Assembly (NCBI RefSeq): GCF_007994075.1
Contig: NZ_VIWU01000001.1
Span: forward strand, 3,348,001-3,412,000
Reading direction: 5' to 3'
Length of the DNA: 64,000 nucleotides
Source of the DNA: Pseudonocardia hierapolitana
GTDB lineage: Bacteria; Actinomycetota; Actinomycetes; Mycobacteriales; Pseudonocardiaceae
Shown: positions 25,466 through 34,796 of the stretch, one piece after another
Position numbering within the stretch: position 1 is the stretch's first letter
Layout of the letters: each line of letters begins with the position of its first letter
Made by a program: the position numbers and the translations under genes
The notes under the pieces: model-generated
Seen by the model: the letters and a program-made list of their open reading frames with translations, nothing else
What the model was told of the DNA's origin: nothing
The model's database searches: none

Positions 25466-25879
25466 TCAGCGGCGGAAGACCACCGTGCGGAGCATCACGA
25501 AGTTGATGGCCGTGGCGGTGCCCTGCGCGATGACCCAGGCCAGGCTCGTGCGGAACTGGACCTGGGGCAGCACCGCGAGCATCAGGGCGTTCATCCCGAT
25601 GTTGATCGCGAACGTGGTGCCGTAGAGGAGCACGAAGCCGGCGAAGCGGGCGCTGCCGCCCTTGGTGGCGGTGAACGTGAACCGGCGGTTGAGCAGGTAT
25701 GCCGTGGTGGTGCCGAGGATGAAGCTGATGGCCTTGGCCAGGTGCACCCATGTGCCGAGTGCGAGCAGGGCGTGGTAGCCGCCGAAGTCGACGATCGCGG
25801 AGAGCGCGCCGACCGCGACGAACCGGCCCAGCTGCGCGGCGAGGCCGGGCTGGGCCGGTGCGGGGTGGGTCGCGGTCAC
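25466..25879 (-). CDS. GtrA-family membrane protein (Rv3789-like)
   Basis: 137 residues with four membrane helices. RFVAVGALSAIVDFGGYHAL and LNRRFTFTATKGGSARFAGF are the GtrA family signature. Rv3789 of M. tuberculosis, next to dprE1, is thought to help handle decaprenyl-phosphoryl-arabinose or to recruit AftA; here the gene is 11 kb from dprE1 but within the same wall gene region. GTG start, 3 bases after the MFS stop, so it is the last intact gene of a minus-strand operon. The Rv3789 assignment is inference from family and locus. Confidence 0.87.
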   Translation of the reverse strand: MTATHPAPAQPGLAAQLGRFVAVGALSAIVDFGGYHALLALGTWVHLAKAISFILGTTTAYLLNRRFTFTATKGGSARFAGFVLLYGTTFAINIGMNALMLAVLPQVQFRTSLAWVIAQGTATAINFVMLRTVVFRR

Positions 25880-25882
25880 CGG

Positions 25883-27073
25883 TCAAGGGTATCGAGTGGC
25901 CGCGGTGCGGGCTGCGAGGACCGCCACCAGGCCGAACGCGGCGATCACCGCTCCGACCGCGGGCGGGCCGGTGACGCCGAGCGGGGTGTCGATCGCGAGC
26001 CCGCCGAGGTAGGCGCCGAGCGCGGCGCCGGTGTTCGTCGCCGACCCGCCCGCGGCGGCGGCGAGCAGTGGGGCGCCCGCGGCCTGGTCGATCAGCCGGG
26101 TCATGAAGGGCGCAACCATGGCGAACGCCCCCGCCCCGACGACGACCAGCAGGATCGTGGCCACGACCGCCGAGTGCGCCCCGATGGCCAGCCCGGCGAG
26201 TCCGGCCCCGAGCACCGCGAGGGCGATGCCGAGCACTCGGAGCTGGGCGCCCCCGAACCTGCCCCCGATGGCGTTGCCGACCAGGAGCCCGATGCCGAAC
26301 AGGCCGAGCACCGCGGCGATCGCCTGCGGCGGGTAGCCGCTGGCCGACGTCAGCAGCGGCGCGATGTAGGTGTACGCCGCGAAGAGGCCACCGGGCCCGG
26401 CCACCCCGATCGCGAGCGTGAGCCACACCTGCCGGTTCCGGAACACCTGGAGCCCGCCCCGCAGGGTGGTGGGCGGGGACGGTGGCGTCGCGGGAACCGC
26501 GGCGAGGACCGCCGCCAGCGCCGCGGCCCCCAGCACGGCGACGGCCCAGAACGTTGCCCGCCACCCCGAGAGCTGCCCCACCAGCGCCCCCAGCGGGCTG
26601 CCGGCCACGTTGGCCGCCGTGCCACCGGCGAACACGAGGGCGATGGCCCGCGTCCGCAGCGACGGCGCCACCAGGTCGGCGGCGACGACCGACGCGGTGG
26701 CGAGGAACGCGCCCTGCCCGAACGCTCCGAGCACCCGGCCCGCCATGAGCAGCCCGTACGTGCCCGCCACGGCGGACAGAACGTTCCCCGCGACGAACAC
26801 GGCCGCGGCGAACACCAGCAGCCGACCGCGCGGGATCCGGGTGCCCGCCACGACGAACAGCGGTCCGCCGACGACGATGGCCACGGCGTAGCCGGAGATC
26901 AGCAGGCCGGCCGTCGAGATGCCGACGCCGAGGTCCGAAGCGATGTCGGGCAGCAGGCCCGCGATCACGAACTCGGCGGTGCACATCACGAACGCGCCGG
27001 CGGCGAGCGCCAGCAGGGCGAGGCGCGGGAACGAGCGGGACACCGGCGGGGCGGCGATCGCGACGGCGGTCAT
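25883..27073 (-). CDS. MFS transporter (AraJ/DHA1-like)
   Basis: 396 residues and 12 helices. FVMCTAEFVIAGLLPDIASD in helix 1 is the hallmark of sugar-efflux/DHA1 proteins such as AraJ and YdhP. VVAGTRIPRGRLLVFAAAVF is the motif A region. The substrate is unknown; drug or sugar efflux is possible. ATG at 27073 overlaps the stop of the WrbA-like gene (ATGA), so they are translationally coupled. Confidence 0.88.
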   Translation of the reverse strand: MTAVAIAAPPVSRSFPRLALLALAAGAFVMCTAEFVIAGLLPDIASDLGVGISTAGLLISGYAVAIVVGGPLFVVAGTRIPRGRLLVFAAAVFVAGNVLSAVAGTYGLLMAGRVLGAFGQGAFLATASVVAADLVAPSLRTRAIALVFAGGTAANVAGSPLGALVGQLSGWRATFWAVAVLGAAALAAVLAAVPATPPSPPTTLRGGLQVFRNRQVWLTLAIGVAGPGGLFAAYTYIAPLLTSASGYPPQAIAAVLGLFGIGLLVGNAIGGRFGGAQLRVLGIALAVLGAGLAGLAIGAHSAVVATILLVVVGAGAFAMVAPFMTRLIDQAAGAPLLAAAAGGSATNTGAALGAYLGGLAIDTPLGVTGPPAVGAVIAAFGLVAVLAARTAATRYP

Positions 27074-27690
27074 GACGCACGCACCGGTGTCAGCGCGGCG
27101 GTGATGCGGGCCAGCCGTGTGCCCTGGTGGGCCGCCGCGGCGAGCACCTCCTCGGGCGGCCCTCCGGGCGATGCCACCGTGCTCAGCCCGTACGGGTTGC
27201 CGCCCGCGGCGTGGATGAGGTCGTAGTCGACGTAGCCGGTCGGCACGATGACCGAGCCCCAGTGGTGGGCCACGTGGTAGAGCGCGAGGATCGTGGCCTC
27301 CTGGCCCCCGTGCACCTCGGCGGTGCTGGTGAAGCCGGTGAACGGCTTGCCCGCAAGGTGGCCTGCCTCCCAGATCCCGCCCGTCCGGTCGATGAACTGC
27401 TTGAGCTGGGCGGCCACGTTGCCGAACCGGGTGGGCGTGCCGAAGGCGTAGCCGTCGGCCCAGACCAGGTCCTCGAGCGTGGCCTCCGGGATGTCGGCGG
27501 TGGCGTCCAGGTGGGCCCGCCACTCCGGGTCCCGGTCGACCACTCTGCCGGGCGCCGTCTCCGCCACGCGCCGCAAGCGCACGTCGGCGCCTGCGCCGGC
27601 CGCACCCTTGGCGAGCGCCTCGGCGATGGCGTGGACGTTGCCGGTTGCGGAGTAGTAGACGACGGCGATGCGCGCGCTGCGCTCGGACAT
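27070..27690 (-). CDS. WrbA-like NAD(P)H:quinone oxidoreductase
   Basis: 206 residues, flavodoxin fold. The FMN phosphate loop is YYSATGNVHAIAEAL (residues 12-26), followed by GTPTRFGNVAAQLKQFID and the WrbA-type GKPFTGFTSTAEVHGGQEAT. It reduces quinones by two electrons, protecting against redox cycling. ATG follows GAGGAG. Upstream in the operon is an FMN reductase and downstream an MFS exporter, suggesting a defence module against a quinone-like compound. Confidence 0.92.
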   Translation of the reverse strand: MSERSARIAVVYYSATGNVHAIAEALAKGAAGAGADVRLRRVAETAPGRVVDRDPEWRAHLDATADIPEATLEDLVWADGYAFGTPTRFGNVAAQLKQFIDRTGGIWEAGHLAGKPFTGFTSTAEVHGGQEATILALYHVAHHWGSVIVPTGYVDYDLIHAAGGNPYGLSTVASPGGPPEEVLAAAAHQGTRLARITAALTPVRAS

Positions 27691-27715
27691 CGGGTTCTCC
27701 TCTTCGGGTCGGGGT

Positions 27716-28294
27716 TCAGCTCACCGCGGCGAGAGCGGGGCGCGCCGCGGTCTGCAGTGCGGAGACGAGGTCGGCGAGGGCGGCGGTGTGGGCGGGGTCG
27801 CGGAGCACGTCGGTGCCGGGCTCGAACGCCCGGTCGGCCAGCGGCAACGAGAAGGAGGGCTCCAGGACCTCGCCGCCTGCGATCCGCAGCACCTTGCCGA
27901 GGTGCTCGGCCGCCCACGCGCCGCCGTAGTCGCCGGGACCGGCGCTGGTGACGCCGACGACCTTGCCGGTGAGCACCGATTCGCCGTACGGCCGCGACGC
28001 CCAGTCGAGCGCGTTCTTCAGCTGGCCCGGGATCGAGCCGTTGTACTCGGGGGTGGAGATCAGCAGCGCGTCGGCGCCTGCGATCGCCGCGCGCATGTCC
28101 GCCACGGACGCGGGGGTGTCGTGCTCGCCGTCCTCGTTGAACGGCGGGATGGCGCCCAGGCCGCACCAGAGCTCGACCCACGTGTCGTCACCCGAGACGG
28201 CGGCGGCCGCGCGCAGCAGGGAGGTGTTGACCGAGTCGGCGCGGAGGCTGCCGGAGATGGCGAGGATGCGGGTGGCGGGGCGGATGATGTCCAT
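27716..28294 (-). CDS. NADPH-dependent FMN reductase
   Basis: 192 residues. ILAISGSLRADSVNTSLLRA is the flavin-binding start, and ISTPEYNGSIPGQLKNALDW the dimer/flavin motif of the azoreductase/chromate reductase group. It uses NAD(P)H to reduce FMN, quinones or azo dyes. ATG follows AGAGGAAG. It is the first gene of the minus-strand redox operon and divergent from the large BTAD regulator at 28395, which may control it. Confidence 0.92.
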   Translation of the reverse strand: MDIIRPATRILAISGSLRADSVNTSLLRAAAAVSGDDTWVELWCGLGAIPPFNEDGEHDTPASVADMRAAIAGADALLISTPEYNGSIPGQLKNALDWASRPYGESVLTGKVVGVTSAGPGDYGGAWAAEHLGKVLRIAGGEVLEPSFSLPLADRAFEPGTDVLRDPAHTAALADLVSALQTAARPALAAVS

Positions 28295-28381
28295 CGGTCT
28301 TCCTCTCGGTCCTGTCCGTTCGACGAGACCGACAGTGGGCCCCCGCGCTTACCGATCACTTCCCATCCGCTGACCGCCGGT

Positions 28382-28387
28382 TACGGT
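28382..28387 (+). promoter_or_regulatory. -10 box TACGGT for the BTAD regulator
   Basis: TACGGT ends 7 nt before GTG 28395. Confidence 0.5.
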
Positions 28388-28394
28388 CGTCACC

Positions 28395-31300
28395 GTGCGA
28401 TTCGGGGTGCTCGGGCCACTGGAGGTGTGGACCGACGCCGGTGTGCCGGTCGTGGTGCCGGGAGCGAAGGTCCGTGCCCTGCTCGCCGACCTGCTGGTGC
28501 ACCGCGGCGGCCTGGTCACGGCCGACCGCCTGATCGAGGACCTCTGGGGCGCCGACGCGCCCCGCCGGCCCCTCGGGGCGCTGCAGGTGAAGGTCTCGCA
28601 GCTGCGGCGGGCCCTCGACGACGCCGAGCCGGGCGCCCGCGGGCTCGTGGTCTCGCGCGGGCCCGGTTACGTCCTCGACGTGCCGGCCTCGGCGGTGGAC
28701 GCCGGCCGCTTCGCCGAGCTGGTGGCGGCCGCGCGCGGCATCGAGCGGCAGGCGGCCGTCGCGGAGCACCTGGCCGAGGCGCTCGCGCTGTGGCGGGGGC
28801 CTGCGTTCGCCGACGTCGCCGACGAGGATTTCGCCGCGCCTGCGATCGCCGAGCTCGAGGAGCTGCGCCTCGGCGCCGTCGAGCAGCACGCCGAGGCCAG
28901 GCTGGAGCTGGGTGAGGTCGACGCCGTGATCGGCGAGCTGAGCACCCTGCTCGACCAGCACCCGCTGCGGGAGAAGCTGCAGGCCACGCGGCTACGCGCG
29001 CTGTACCGCGCCGGCCGGCAGGCCGAGGCGCTGCAGCGCTACGACGAGCTGCGCGTCCGGTTCCGCGACGAGCTCGGCCTCGACCCGTCGCCCGAGCTCG
29101 TCGAGCTGCACCGGGCGATCCTGACCCAGGAACCCGCGCTGGACGCGCCCGCGCGCGAGGCGGCTGCGCGGACCAACCTGCCCGCCGGGTGGGACGAGCT
29201 GGTCGGCCGCGACGGTGATGTCGCCGACCTGCGCGTCGTGCTCGGCACGGCCCGGCTGGTGACGCTGACCGGTCCGGGCGGGGTGGGCAAGACGCGGCTG
29301 GCCATCGAGACCGCCCGCCGGCTCGTCGCCGAGATGCGCGACGGCGTGTGGCTGGTCGAGCTGGCCGGGGTCGACGGCCGCCGCGAGCACCCGATCGGCG
29401 AGCTCGCGGAGCTCGTGGCCACCGCGCTCGACCTGCGCGACGACCCCGCGACCACGGCGGCGGGGCCGCTCGACCGGATCGCTGACGCCATCGCGGATCG
29501 GCAGGTGCTGCTCCTGCTCGACAACTGCGAACAGGTCGTCGAGACCGTCGCCGAGCTGGTCGCCGCGCTGCTGCGGCGGGCACCGGGGCTCCGGGTGCTC
29601 GCGACCAGCCGGGAGCCGCTCGGCCTGCGCGGCGAGGTCGTGCGGCCGGTCCCGGCCCTCGCCGTTCCCGCCGAGGCGAGCGATCCCGCCGATGCGGCCG
29701 CCGTCCGGCTCTTCGTCGCACGCGCCGCCGCAGTGGCACCGGGGTTCGCGCTCACGCGGGCGAACTCCGCCGTCGTCGCCGCGGTGTGCCGCCGGCTCGA
29801 CGGGCTCCCGCTCGCCCTCGAGCTGGCCGCGGCCCGCGTGCGCACGCTCGGCCTCGCCGAGCTGGCCGCGCGCCTCGACGACCGGTTCCGCGTGCTCGGC
29901 TCCGGCCCCCGGGACGCGCCCCGCCGCCAGCGGACGCTGCGTGCCGTCATGGACTGGAGCTGGGAGCCGCTGTCGGAGCCCGAACGGGCGGTGCTGCGCA
30001 GGCTCGCGGTCACCGCGGACGGCTGCACCGCGGGGCTCGCCGAACAGGTGTGCGCTGCCGACCCGGTCGACGGCGTCGACGTGCTCGACCTGCTGGCCCG
30101 GCTCGTGGACCGATCGCTGGTGCTGCCGGTCGACAGCGCCGGTCACACCCGGTACCGGCTGCTCGAGACCGTCGCCGCGTACGCCACTGAGCGGTTGCGG
30201 GAGGCCGGTGAGGAGGAGGCTGCCCGGTACCGCCACGCGGTGGCGTGCACGGAGCTCGCCGAACGCGCCGCGCCCCGGCTGCGCGGGCCCGACCAGCAGG
30301 AATGGCTGTCCCGGCTCGACGCGGAGACGGCGAACATGCGGGTGGCGCTGGACACCGCGGTCGCCCGGCCGGACCCGGCGCTCGCGCTGCGGCTGGTCGG
30401 CGCGCTCACCTGGTACTGGTTCGTCAGGGGCCGCCACCGTACCGCGGGCCGTTCGCTGGCGGCGGCGTTGGGAATCGCCGGGCAGGAGCGGTCGGTCGCC
30501 CGGGCCGACGCGTGCGCGGCGCTCGCCGCCGTCCGGATCCGGGAGCGAGCCGTCGATGATCCGGCGGGCCACAGCCGCGCGGTACTCGACGAGTACACCG
30601 GCCTCGACGCGCCGGGAGCGCTCGCACGCGCGCAGTGGCTGCACGCCCACGTGATGAGCGGGATCGGCGAGCTGGAAGCGGGCGAGCACCTCGCCGAGGC
30701 TGCGGTGACGACGTTCCGGGAGCGGGGCGACACCTGGGGTGCGGCCGCGGCGCTGCGCGAGGTGAGCATGTACTCGATGTCCCGCGGCAGGCTGGACGTC
30801 GCACGGCGGGCCGGGGAGGAGAGCGCGCGGCTGTTCGACGAGCTCGGTGACCGGTGGGGGCAGGCCAGTGCGGCCGAGGTGCTCGGCAACCTGGACGAGA
30901 TCGCAGGCGATCAGGAGTCGGCGGCGCGACGCCACCGCGACGGCCTGCGGTGCGCCGAGGAGCTGCAGCTGTGGCCCGCCGTGATCGACCACCTCAGCCG
31001 GCTCGGCCGCATCGCCGCGCTCACCGGCGACCCCGCACTCGCCGACGAACGCCACCGCCGCGCGTTCGACCTCGCACGGGAGCAGGGCTACGAGTCCAAG
31101 GCCGCCTACGCCCAGCTCGGGCTGGGCATGGTCGCCCGCCGCACCGGCCGCTTCGACGAGGCGCAGGAGCATCTCGCTGCTCTGCACGAGTGGTACCGCA
31201 CAGCAGGCTACGAACCGGGGAAGGCGATCAGCCTCGCCGAGCTCGGCTTCCTCGCCGAGCAGCGGGGCGATGCGCAGACCGCGCACCGCCTGCACGCCGA

Positions 31301-31589
31301 AGGGCTCGCCGCGGCGCGCCGGTCCGAAGACCCCCGCGCGGTCGCGCTCGCGCTCGAAGGGCTTGCCGGCGAGCGCGCGCTGAGCGGCGAGCACCGCCAC
31401 GCCGCCCGCCTGCTCGGCGCCGCGGCGGCCGTCAGGGCAGGAGCCGGCAGGACGGACGCATCGGGCGACCGCGGGGACGTCGACCGGATCGCCGCGGCCG
31501 CGCGTGCGGCGCTGGGCGACGCGTTCGACACCGAGTTCGCCCGTGGTGCCGACCTCGACGTCGATACCGTCACCCTGTCGTCCGCGTGA
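28395..31589 (+). CDS. AfsR/SARP-type regulator with BTAD, NB-ARC and TPR regions
   Basis: 1064 residues. Residues 1-95 are an OmpR-like winged HTH (MRFGVLGPLEVWTDAGVPV to SRGPGYVLDVP). Residues about 100-245 are the bacterial transcriptional activation domain, with ALYRAGRQAEALQRYDELR. An NB-ARC ATPase follows, with Walker A GPGGVGKTRLA near residue 294, Walker B LLLLDNCEQV near 375 and TSREPLGLRGE. The last 450 residues are helical TPR-like repeats (SLAELGFLAEQRGDAQTAHR). Such proteins activate nearby genes in response to ligand or phosphorylation. The best target candidate is the divergent flavin reductase/WrbA operon. Confidence 0.93.
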   Translation: MRFGVLGPLEVWTDAGVPVVVPGAKVRALLADLLVHRGGLVTADRLIEDLWGADAPRRPLGALQVKVSQLRRALDDAEPGARGLVVSRGPGYVLDVPASAVDAGRFAELVAAARGIERQAAVAEHLAEALALWRGPAFADVADEDFAAPAIAELEELRLGAVEQHAEARLELGEVDAVIGELSTLLDQHPLREKLQATRLRALYRAGRQAEALQRYDELRVRFRDELGLDPSPELVELHRAILTQEPALDAPAREAAARTNLPAGWDELVGRDGDVADLRVVLGTARLVTLTGPGGVGKTRLAIETARRLVAEMRDGVWLVELAGVDGRREHPIGELAELVATALDLRDDPATTAAGPLDRIADAIADRQVLLLLDNCEQVVETVAELVAALLRRAPGLRVLATSREPLGLRGEVVRPVPALAVPAEASDPADAAAVRLFVARAAAVAPGFALTRANSAVVAAVCRRLDGLPLALELAAARVRTLGLAELAARLDDRFRVLGSGPRDAPRRQRTLRAVMDWSWEPLSEPERAVLRRLAVTADGCTAGLAEQVCAADPVDGVDVLDLLARLVDRSLVLPVDSAGHTRYRLLETVAAYATERLREAGEEEAARYRHAVACTELAERAAPRLRGPDQQEWLSRLDAETANMRVALDTAVARPDPALALRLVGALTWYWFVRGRHRTAGRSLAAALGIAGQERSVARADACAALAAVRIRERAVDDPAGHSRAVLDEYTGLDAPGALARAQWLHAHVMSGIGELEAGEHLAEAAVTTFRERGDTWGAAAALREVSMYSMSRGRLDVARRAGEESARLFDELGDRWGQASAAEVLGNLDEIAGDQESAARRHRDGLRCAEELQLWPAVIDHLSRLGRIAALTGDPALADERHRRAFDLAREQGYESKAAYAQLGLGMVARRTGRFDEAQEHLAALHEWYRTAGYEPGKAISLAELGFLAEQRGDAQTAHRLHAEGLAAARRSEDPRAVALALEGLAGERALSGEHRHAARLLGAAAAVRAGAGRTDASGDRGDVDRIAAAARAALGDAFDTEFARGADLDVDTVTLSSA

Positions 31590-31640
31590 GGCACTGCCGG
31601 AGCGAAGCGGAGGCAATTGAACACCGGCAGGATCGGGCGG

Positions 31641-33320
31641 GTGACGACCACCGGCTCCGCTGTTCGATCCCTCGCCGACGACTACGTCCGCCGGCTCGCC
31701 GACCTCGACACCCGGGTGGCGACGTCGCTGGGCATGCATCCAGGCGACGACCGCGTCCCCGACCTGTCCCCCGAGGGTCAGGACGCCACCGACGAGCTGG
31801 CCAGGACGACGCTCGCCGCCGTCGCGGCGGCGGAACCGGCCGATGACGACGACCGCCGTTGCGCCCGGCTGCTGCGCGAGCGGCTCGAGGCCCAGCTGGC
31901 CGTGAGCGACGCGGGAGAGCACCTCCGCACGGTCCGCAACATCTTCGGGCCGCACGCGCAGGTCCGGCAGCTGTTCGAGCTGATGCCCACGACCACCCCG
32001 GACGACTGGGCGGTGGTCGCGCGGCGGATGGGCAAGGTGCCGGAGGCGTTCGGCGGCTACACGGCGGCGCTCACCGAGGGGTCGCGACGCGGGCTGCACG
32101 CCGCGCCCCGGCAGGTGGAGACGGTCGTGGGCCAGCTGGACGAGTGGCTCGCCGGGGAGGGCGGCTCGTGGTTCCACTCGTTCGCGGCGAAGGCGCCGGA
32201 CGGCGTCTCGGCGGCGGTGCGCTCCGAGCTGGTGGGCGCCGCCGACGCGGCCGCCGCAGCCACCGGGTCGCTGCGCGAGTACCTTGCCGGCACCTACCTG
32301 CCGGCCACGGCGGGCACCCCCGACGCCGTCGGGCCCGACCGCTACCGGCTCGGTGCCCGCGCCTCGACCGGGGCGGACCTCGACCTCGCCGAGGCATACG
32401 CCTGGGGCTGGGAGGAGTACCGGCGGCTCGACGCCGAGATGCGCCGGGAGGCCGGCGCCGTGCTGCCGGGAGCCGGCCTGCGCACCGCGATCCGTCATCT
32501 CGACGAGAACGGCCCAGCGGTGGAGGGCGTCGAGGATGTGCGCGCCTGGCTGCAGCAGATGATGGACACCGCGATCACGGAGCTGGACGGCACGCACTTC
32601 GACATCGCGCCGCCCGTGCGCGCGGTCGAGGCGATGATCGCGCCGCCCGGCAGCGCCGCGGCCCCGTACTACACGCGGCCGTCACTGGACTTCTCCCGCC
32701 CCGGCCGCACCTGGCTGCCGACGATGGGTGAGACCCGGTTCCCGCTGTGGCAGCTGATCAGCACCTGGTACCACGAGGGCGTCCCGGGCCACCACCTGCA
32801 GCTTGCCCAGTGGACCTACCTCGCCGATCGCCTCTCGACCTACCAGACGTCGATCGGCGCCGTGTCCGGCAACATCGAGGGGTGGGCGCTCTACGCCGAG
32901 CGCCTGATGGACGAGCTGGGGTACCTGACGGTGCCCGGCGCCCGGCTCGGCTACCTCGACGCGCAGCAGATGCGCGCGGTGCGGGTCGTGATCGACATCG
33001 GCATGCACCTGCAGCTCCGGGTGCCGGACGGCTCCCCGCTCCACGCCGGCGAGACCTGGACCCCGGAGATCGCGCGCGAGTTCTTCGGTGCGCACTCCGG
33101 ACGGCCCAGCGCCTTCCTGGACAGCGAGATCGTGCGCTACCTCGGCTGGCCGGGCCAGGCGATCAGCTACAAGCTCGGGGAGCGCGCCTGGCTCGCCGGC
33201 CGCGATGCGGCACGGAAGGCCCGCGGTGCCGGCTTCGACCTCAAGGCCTGGCACGCCGCCGCGCTGTCGCTGGGCAGCCTCGGCCTGGACGACCTCACCG
33301 ACGAGCTCGCGCGGCTCTAG
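31641..33320 (+). CDS. DUF885 family protein (putative zinc peptidase)
   Basis: 559 residues. The family motif YHEGVPGHHLQLAQ contains the HExxxxHH-type zinc ligands, and GWALYAERLMDELGYL follows, as in other DUF885 proteins. These resemble M2/M3-like gluzincins, though few have been tested. GTG at 31641 was chosen because homolog-like sequence begins there (VRSLADDYVRRLADLD); a TTG at 31617 has GGAGG only 3 bases away, too close. It overlaps the convergent TetR gene by 26 bases. Confidence 0.88.
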   Translation: MTTTGSAVRSLADDYVRRLADLDTRVATSLGMHPGDDRVPDLSPEGQDATDELARTTLAAVAAAEPADDDDRRCARLLRERLEAQLAVSDAGEHLRTVRNIFGPHAQVRQLFELMPTTTPDDWAVVARRMGKVPEAFGGYTAALTEGSRRGLHAAPRQVETVVGQLDEWLAGEGGSWFHSFAAKAPDGVSAAVRSELVGAADAAAAATGSLREYLAGTYLPATAGTPDAVGPDRYRLGARASTGADLDLAEAYAWGWEEYRRLDAEMRREAGAVLPGAGLRTAIRHLDENGPAVEGVEDVRAWLQQMMDTAITELDGTHFDIAPPVRAVEAMIAPPGSAAAPYYTRPSLDFSRPGRTWLPTMGETRFPLWQLISTWYHEGVPGHHLQLAQWTYLADRLSTYQTSIGAVSGNIEGWALYAERLMDELGYLTVPGARLGYLDAQQMRAVRVVIDIGMHLQLRVPDGSPLHAGETWTPEIAREFFGAHSGRPSAFLDSEIVRYLGWPGQAISYKLGERAWLAGRDAARKARGAGFDLKAWHAAALSLGSLGLDDLTDELARL

Positions 33321-34002
33321 AGACCTGGACCTCGAGCCCGTCCAGGATGAGCTCGAGCCCGAACCGCCACCCGTTGTCCTCCGACCGGCCGGACCGGGTG
33401 GCGGCCAGCACGGACGCGTAGTCGGCGTTGCGCCGCGCGAGCTGCTCGCGCAACGAGCCGGAGCCCTTCCCCGGGGTCCACGGCTGCGTGCCGGACACCG
33501 TTCCCGACAGCGTGTTGCGCACGTGCGCGCACAGCAGCAGGACGGCGTCCATCTGCTGGGGGCCGGTGAGGCCTGCCTCGGCGAGCACCTCGACCGGACA
33601 CTCGATCCAGGCGACCTCGCGCGGCCCCATCACCCGGTCCCCGACGGTGGCCTGCGGCAGCCACGGGTGGCGCAACCAGTTCTCGCGCAGCAGCCCCGCC
33701 CACTCCTCGATCCGGGCCCGCCAGCCGGTGCCGCTCAGTTGCGGCGGCTCTCCGACCGCGGCCTCGATCGTGACGGCGAGCAGCTGGGCCTTGCCCGACA
33801 CGTACCGGTACAGCGCCATCTTGGTGACTCCGAACGCGTCGGCCACGCGCTGCATGGACACCGAGTCGAGCCCGTCGGCGTCGGCGATCCGCACGGTCGC
33901 GTCCGCGATCGCGGCGATCGAGAGCGACGGCCGCGGCCCGCGGGTCGGTCGGCTCGGTGCGCCCCAGAGCAGCTCGATGACCTGTCCGGTGTCGTCGTCC
34001 AT
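33295..34002 (-). CDS. TetR-family regulator
   Basis: 235 residues. N-terminal HTH: IAAIADATVRIADADGLDSV, then SMQRVADAFGVTKMALYRYV. The C-terminal half has the TetR_C (TetR/ActII-like) ligand domain (EEWAGLLRENWLRHPWL). ATG at 34002 has GGAGAA upstream. It is divergent from three DHFR/RibD-like genes, with two palindromes between them, so it is probably their repressor. Its 3' end overlaps the DUF885 gene by 26 bases. Confidence 0.92.
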   Translation of the reverse strand: MDDDTGQVIELLWGAPSRPTRGPRPSLSIAAIADATVRIADADGLDSVSMQRVADAFGVTKMALYRYVSGKAQLLAVTIEAAVGEPPQLSGTGWRARIEEWAGLLRENWLRHPWLPQATVGDRVMGPREVAWIECPVEVLAEAGLTGPQQMDAVLLLCAHVRNTLSGTVSGTQPWTPGKGSGSLREQLARRNADYASVLAATRSGRSEDNGWRFGLELILDGLEVQVSRAARARR

Positions 34003-34044
34003 CCGTTCTCCGATCCGCTCTTGCCCCCGCGCCGGTCTTGCCGT

Positions 34045-34069
34045 AAACAGTATCCGCCAGATACTGTTT
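34045..34069. promoter_or_regulatory. Palindromic operator 1 upstream of tetR and DHFR-like genes
   Basis: Perfect 9-bp arms AAACAGTAT (34045-34053) and ATACTGTTT (34061-34069) with a 7-base spacer. It is the usual size for a TetR operator and lies 43 bases from the tetR start. Confidence 0.65.
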
Positions 34070-34070
34070 C

Positions 34071-34089
34071 TGCGGTACACAGTACCGCA
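34071..34089. promoter_or_regulatory. Palindromic operator 2
   Basis: Perfect 8-bp arms TGCGGTAC (34071-34078) and GTACCGCA (34082-34089), one base after operator 1. The half-site ACAGTACC resembles ACAGTATC of operator 1, suggesting two related sites. Confidence 0.55.
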
Positions 34090-34236
34090 TGTCGAGGGGG
34101 AATCGACGTGCATGCAGCCTCGGTCACACACGTCCGCTGCGGCGTCGTCGGCTCTGCCGCGAGGTGACAGCCGACCGATCAGTTCCGGGCGGCCGCGCGG
34201 TCTCCACACCAGAAACCCCACCTGAGGAGAGAGTTC

Positions 34237-34776
34237 ATGGGATCCATCAAGTCCGGCCTGTTCATCTCGCTCGACGGCGTCATCGAGTCGCCGGAGACCT
34301 GGCACTTCGACTACTGGAACGACGAGATGGGAGCCGCCGTCGGCGCGCTGATGGAGGGCAACGACGCGATGCTGCTGGGTCGCAAGACCTACGACGGGTT
34401 CGCCGAGTACTGGCCGCAGGCCGACCCGGACGACCCGATGACCAAGCAGATGAACGACTCGCAGAAGTACGTGGTGTCGAACACCCTCACCGAGGCGACC
34501 TGGGAGAACTCAACCATCGTCAGCGGTGACGTGAAGGCGGAGCTGACCAGGCTCAAGCAGGACAAGCAGCTCGGTACGACGGGCAGCGCCGTCCTGGTCC
34601 AGTGGCTGGTCGAGCAGGGGCTGGTCGACGAGCTGCACCTGCTCGTGCACCCGGTCGTGGTCGGGGAGGGCCAGAAGCTGTTCGCGAACGGGGCGAAGGT
34701 GCCGCTGAAGCTCATCTCCGCCACCACGTTCACCACCGGCGTGGTGCACCTGGTCTACGGGCCCGCGACCAGCTGA
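34237..34776 (+). CDS. DHFR/RibD-like reductase, copy 1 of 3
   Basis: 179 residues of the RibD C-terminal/dihydrofolate reductase-like family: SGLFISLDGVIESPETWHFD, AMLLGRKTYDGFAEYW and GTTGSAVLVQWLVEQGLVDE with LLVHPVVVGEGQKLF. These are probably NADPH-dependent reductases of unknown substrate, not true DHFR. ATG follows GAGGAGAGAG. First of three tandem relatives under likely control of the divergent TetR protein. Confidence 0.9.
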   Translation: MGSIKSGLFISLDGVIESPETWHFDYWNDEMGAAVGALMEGNDAMLLGRKTYDGFAEYWPQADPDDPMTKQMNDSQKYVVSNTLTEATWENSTIVSGDVKAELTRLKQDKQLGTTGSAVLVQWLVEQGLVDELHLLVHPVVVGEGQKLFANGAKVPLKLISATTFTTGVVHLVYGPATS

Positions 34777-34796
34777 TCGTCGAAGGGACACCAGCC

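Noticed and set aside
24990..27080. 696-residue minus-strand frame running through MFS, GtrA and glfT1
   Set aside because: Only a short stretch (about 25230-25465) has family-like sequence, reported as an ArsR remnant; the rest is shadow.
28992..32597. 1201-residue minus-strand open frame over the BTAD regulator and DUF885 gene
   Set aside because: Long antisense frame caused by high GC; low-complexity composition, and it spans two clear plus-strand genes.
33520..34305. TetR gene starting at the upstream ATG (34305)
   Set aside because: The extension is antisense to the DHFR-like gene and its promoter; ATG 34002 has GGAGAA and begins the protein sensibly.
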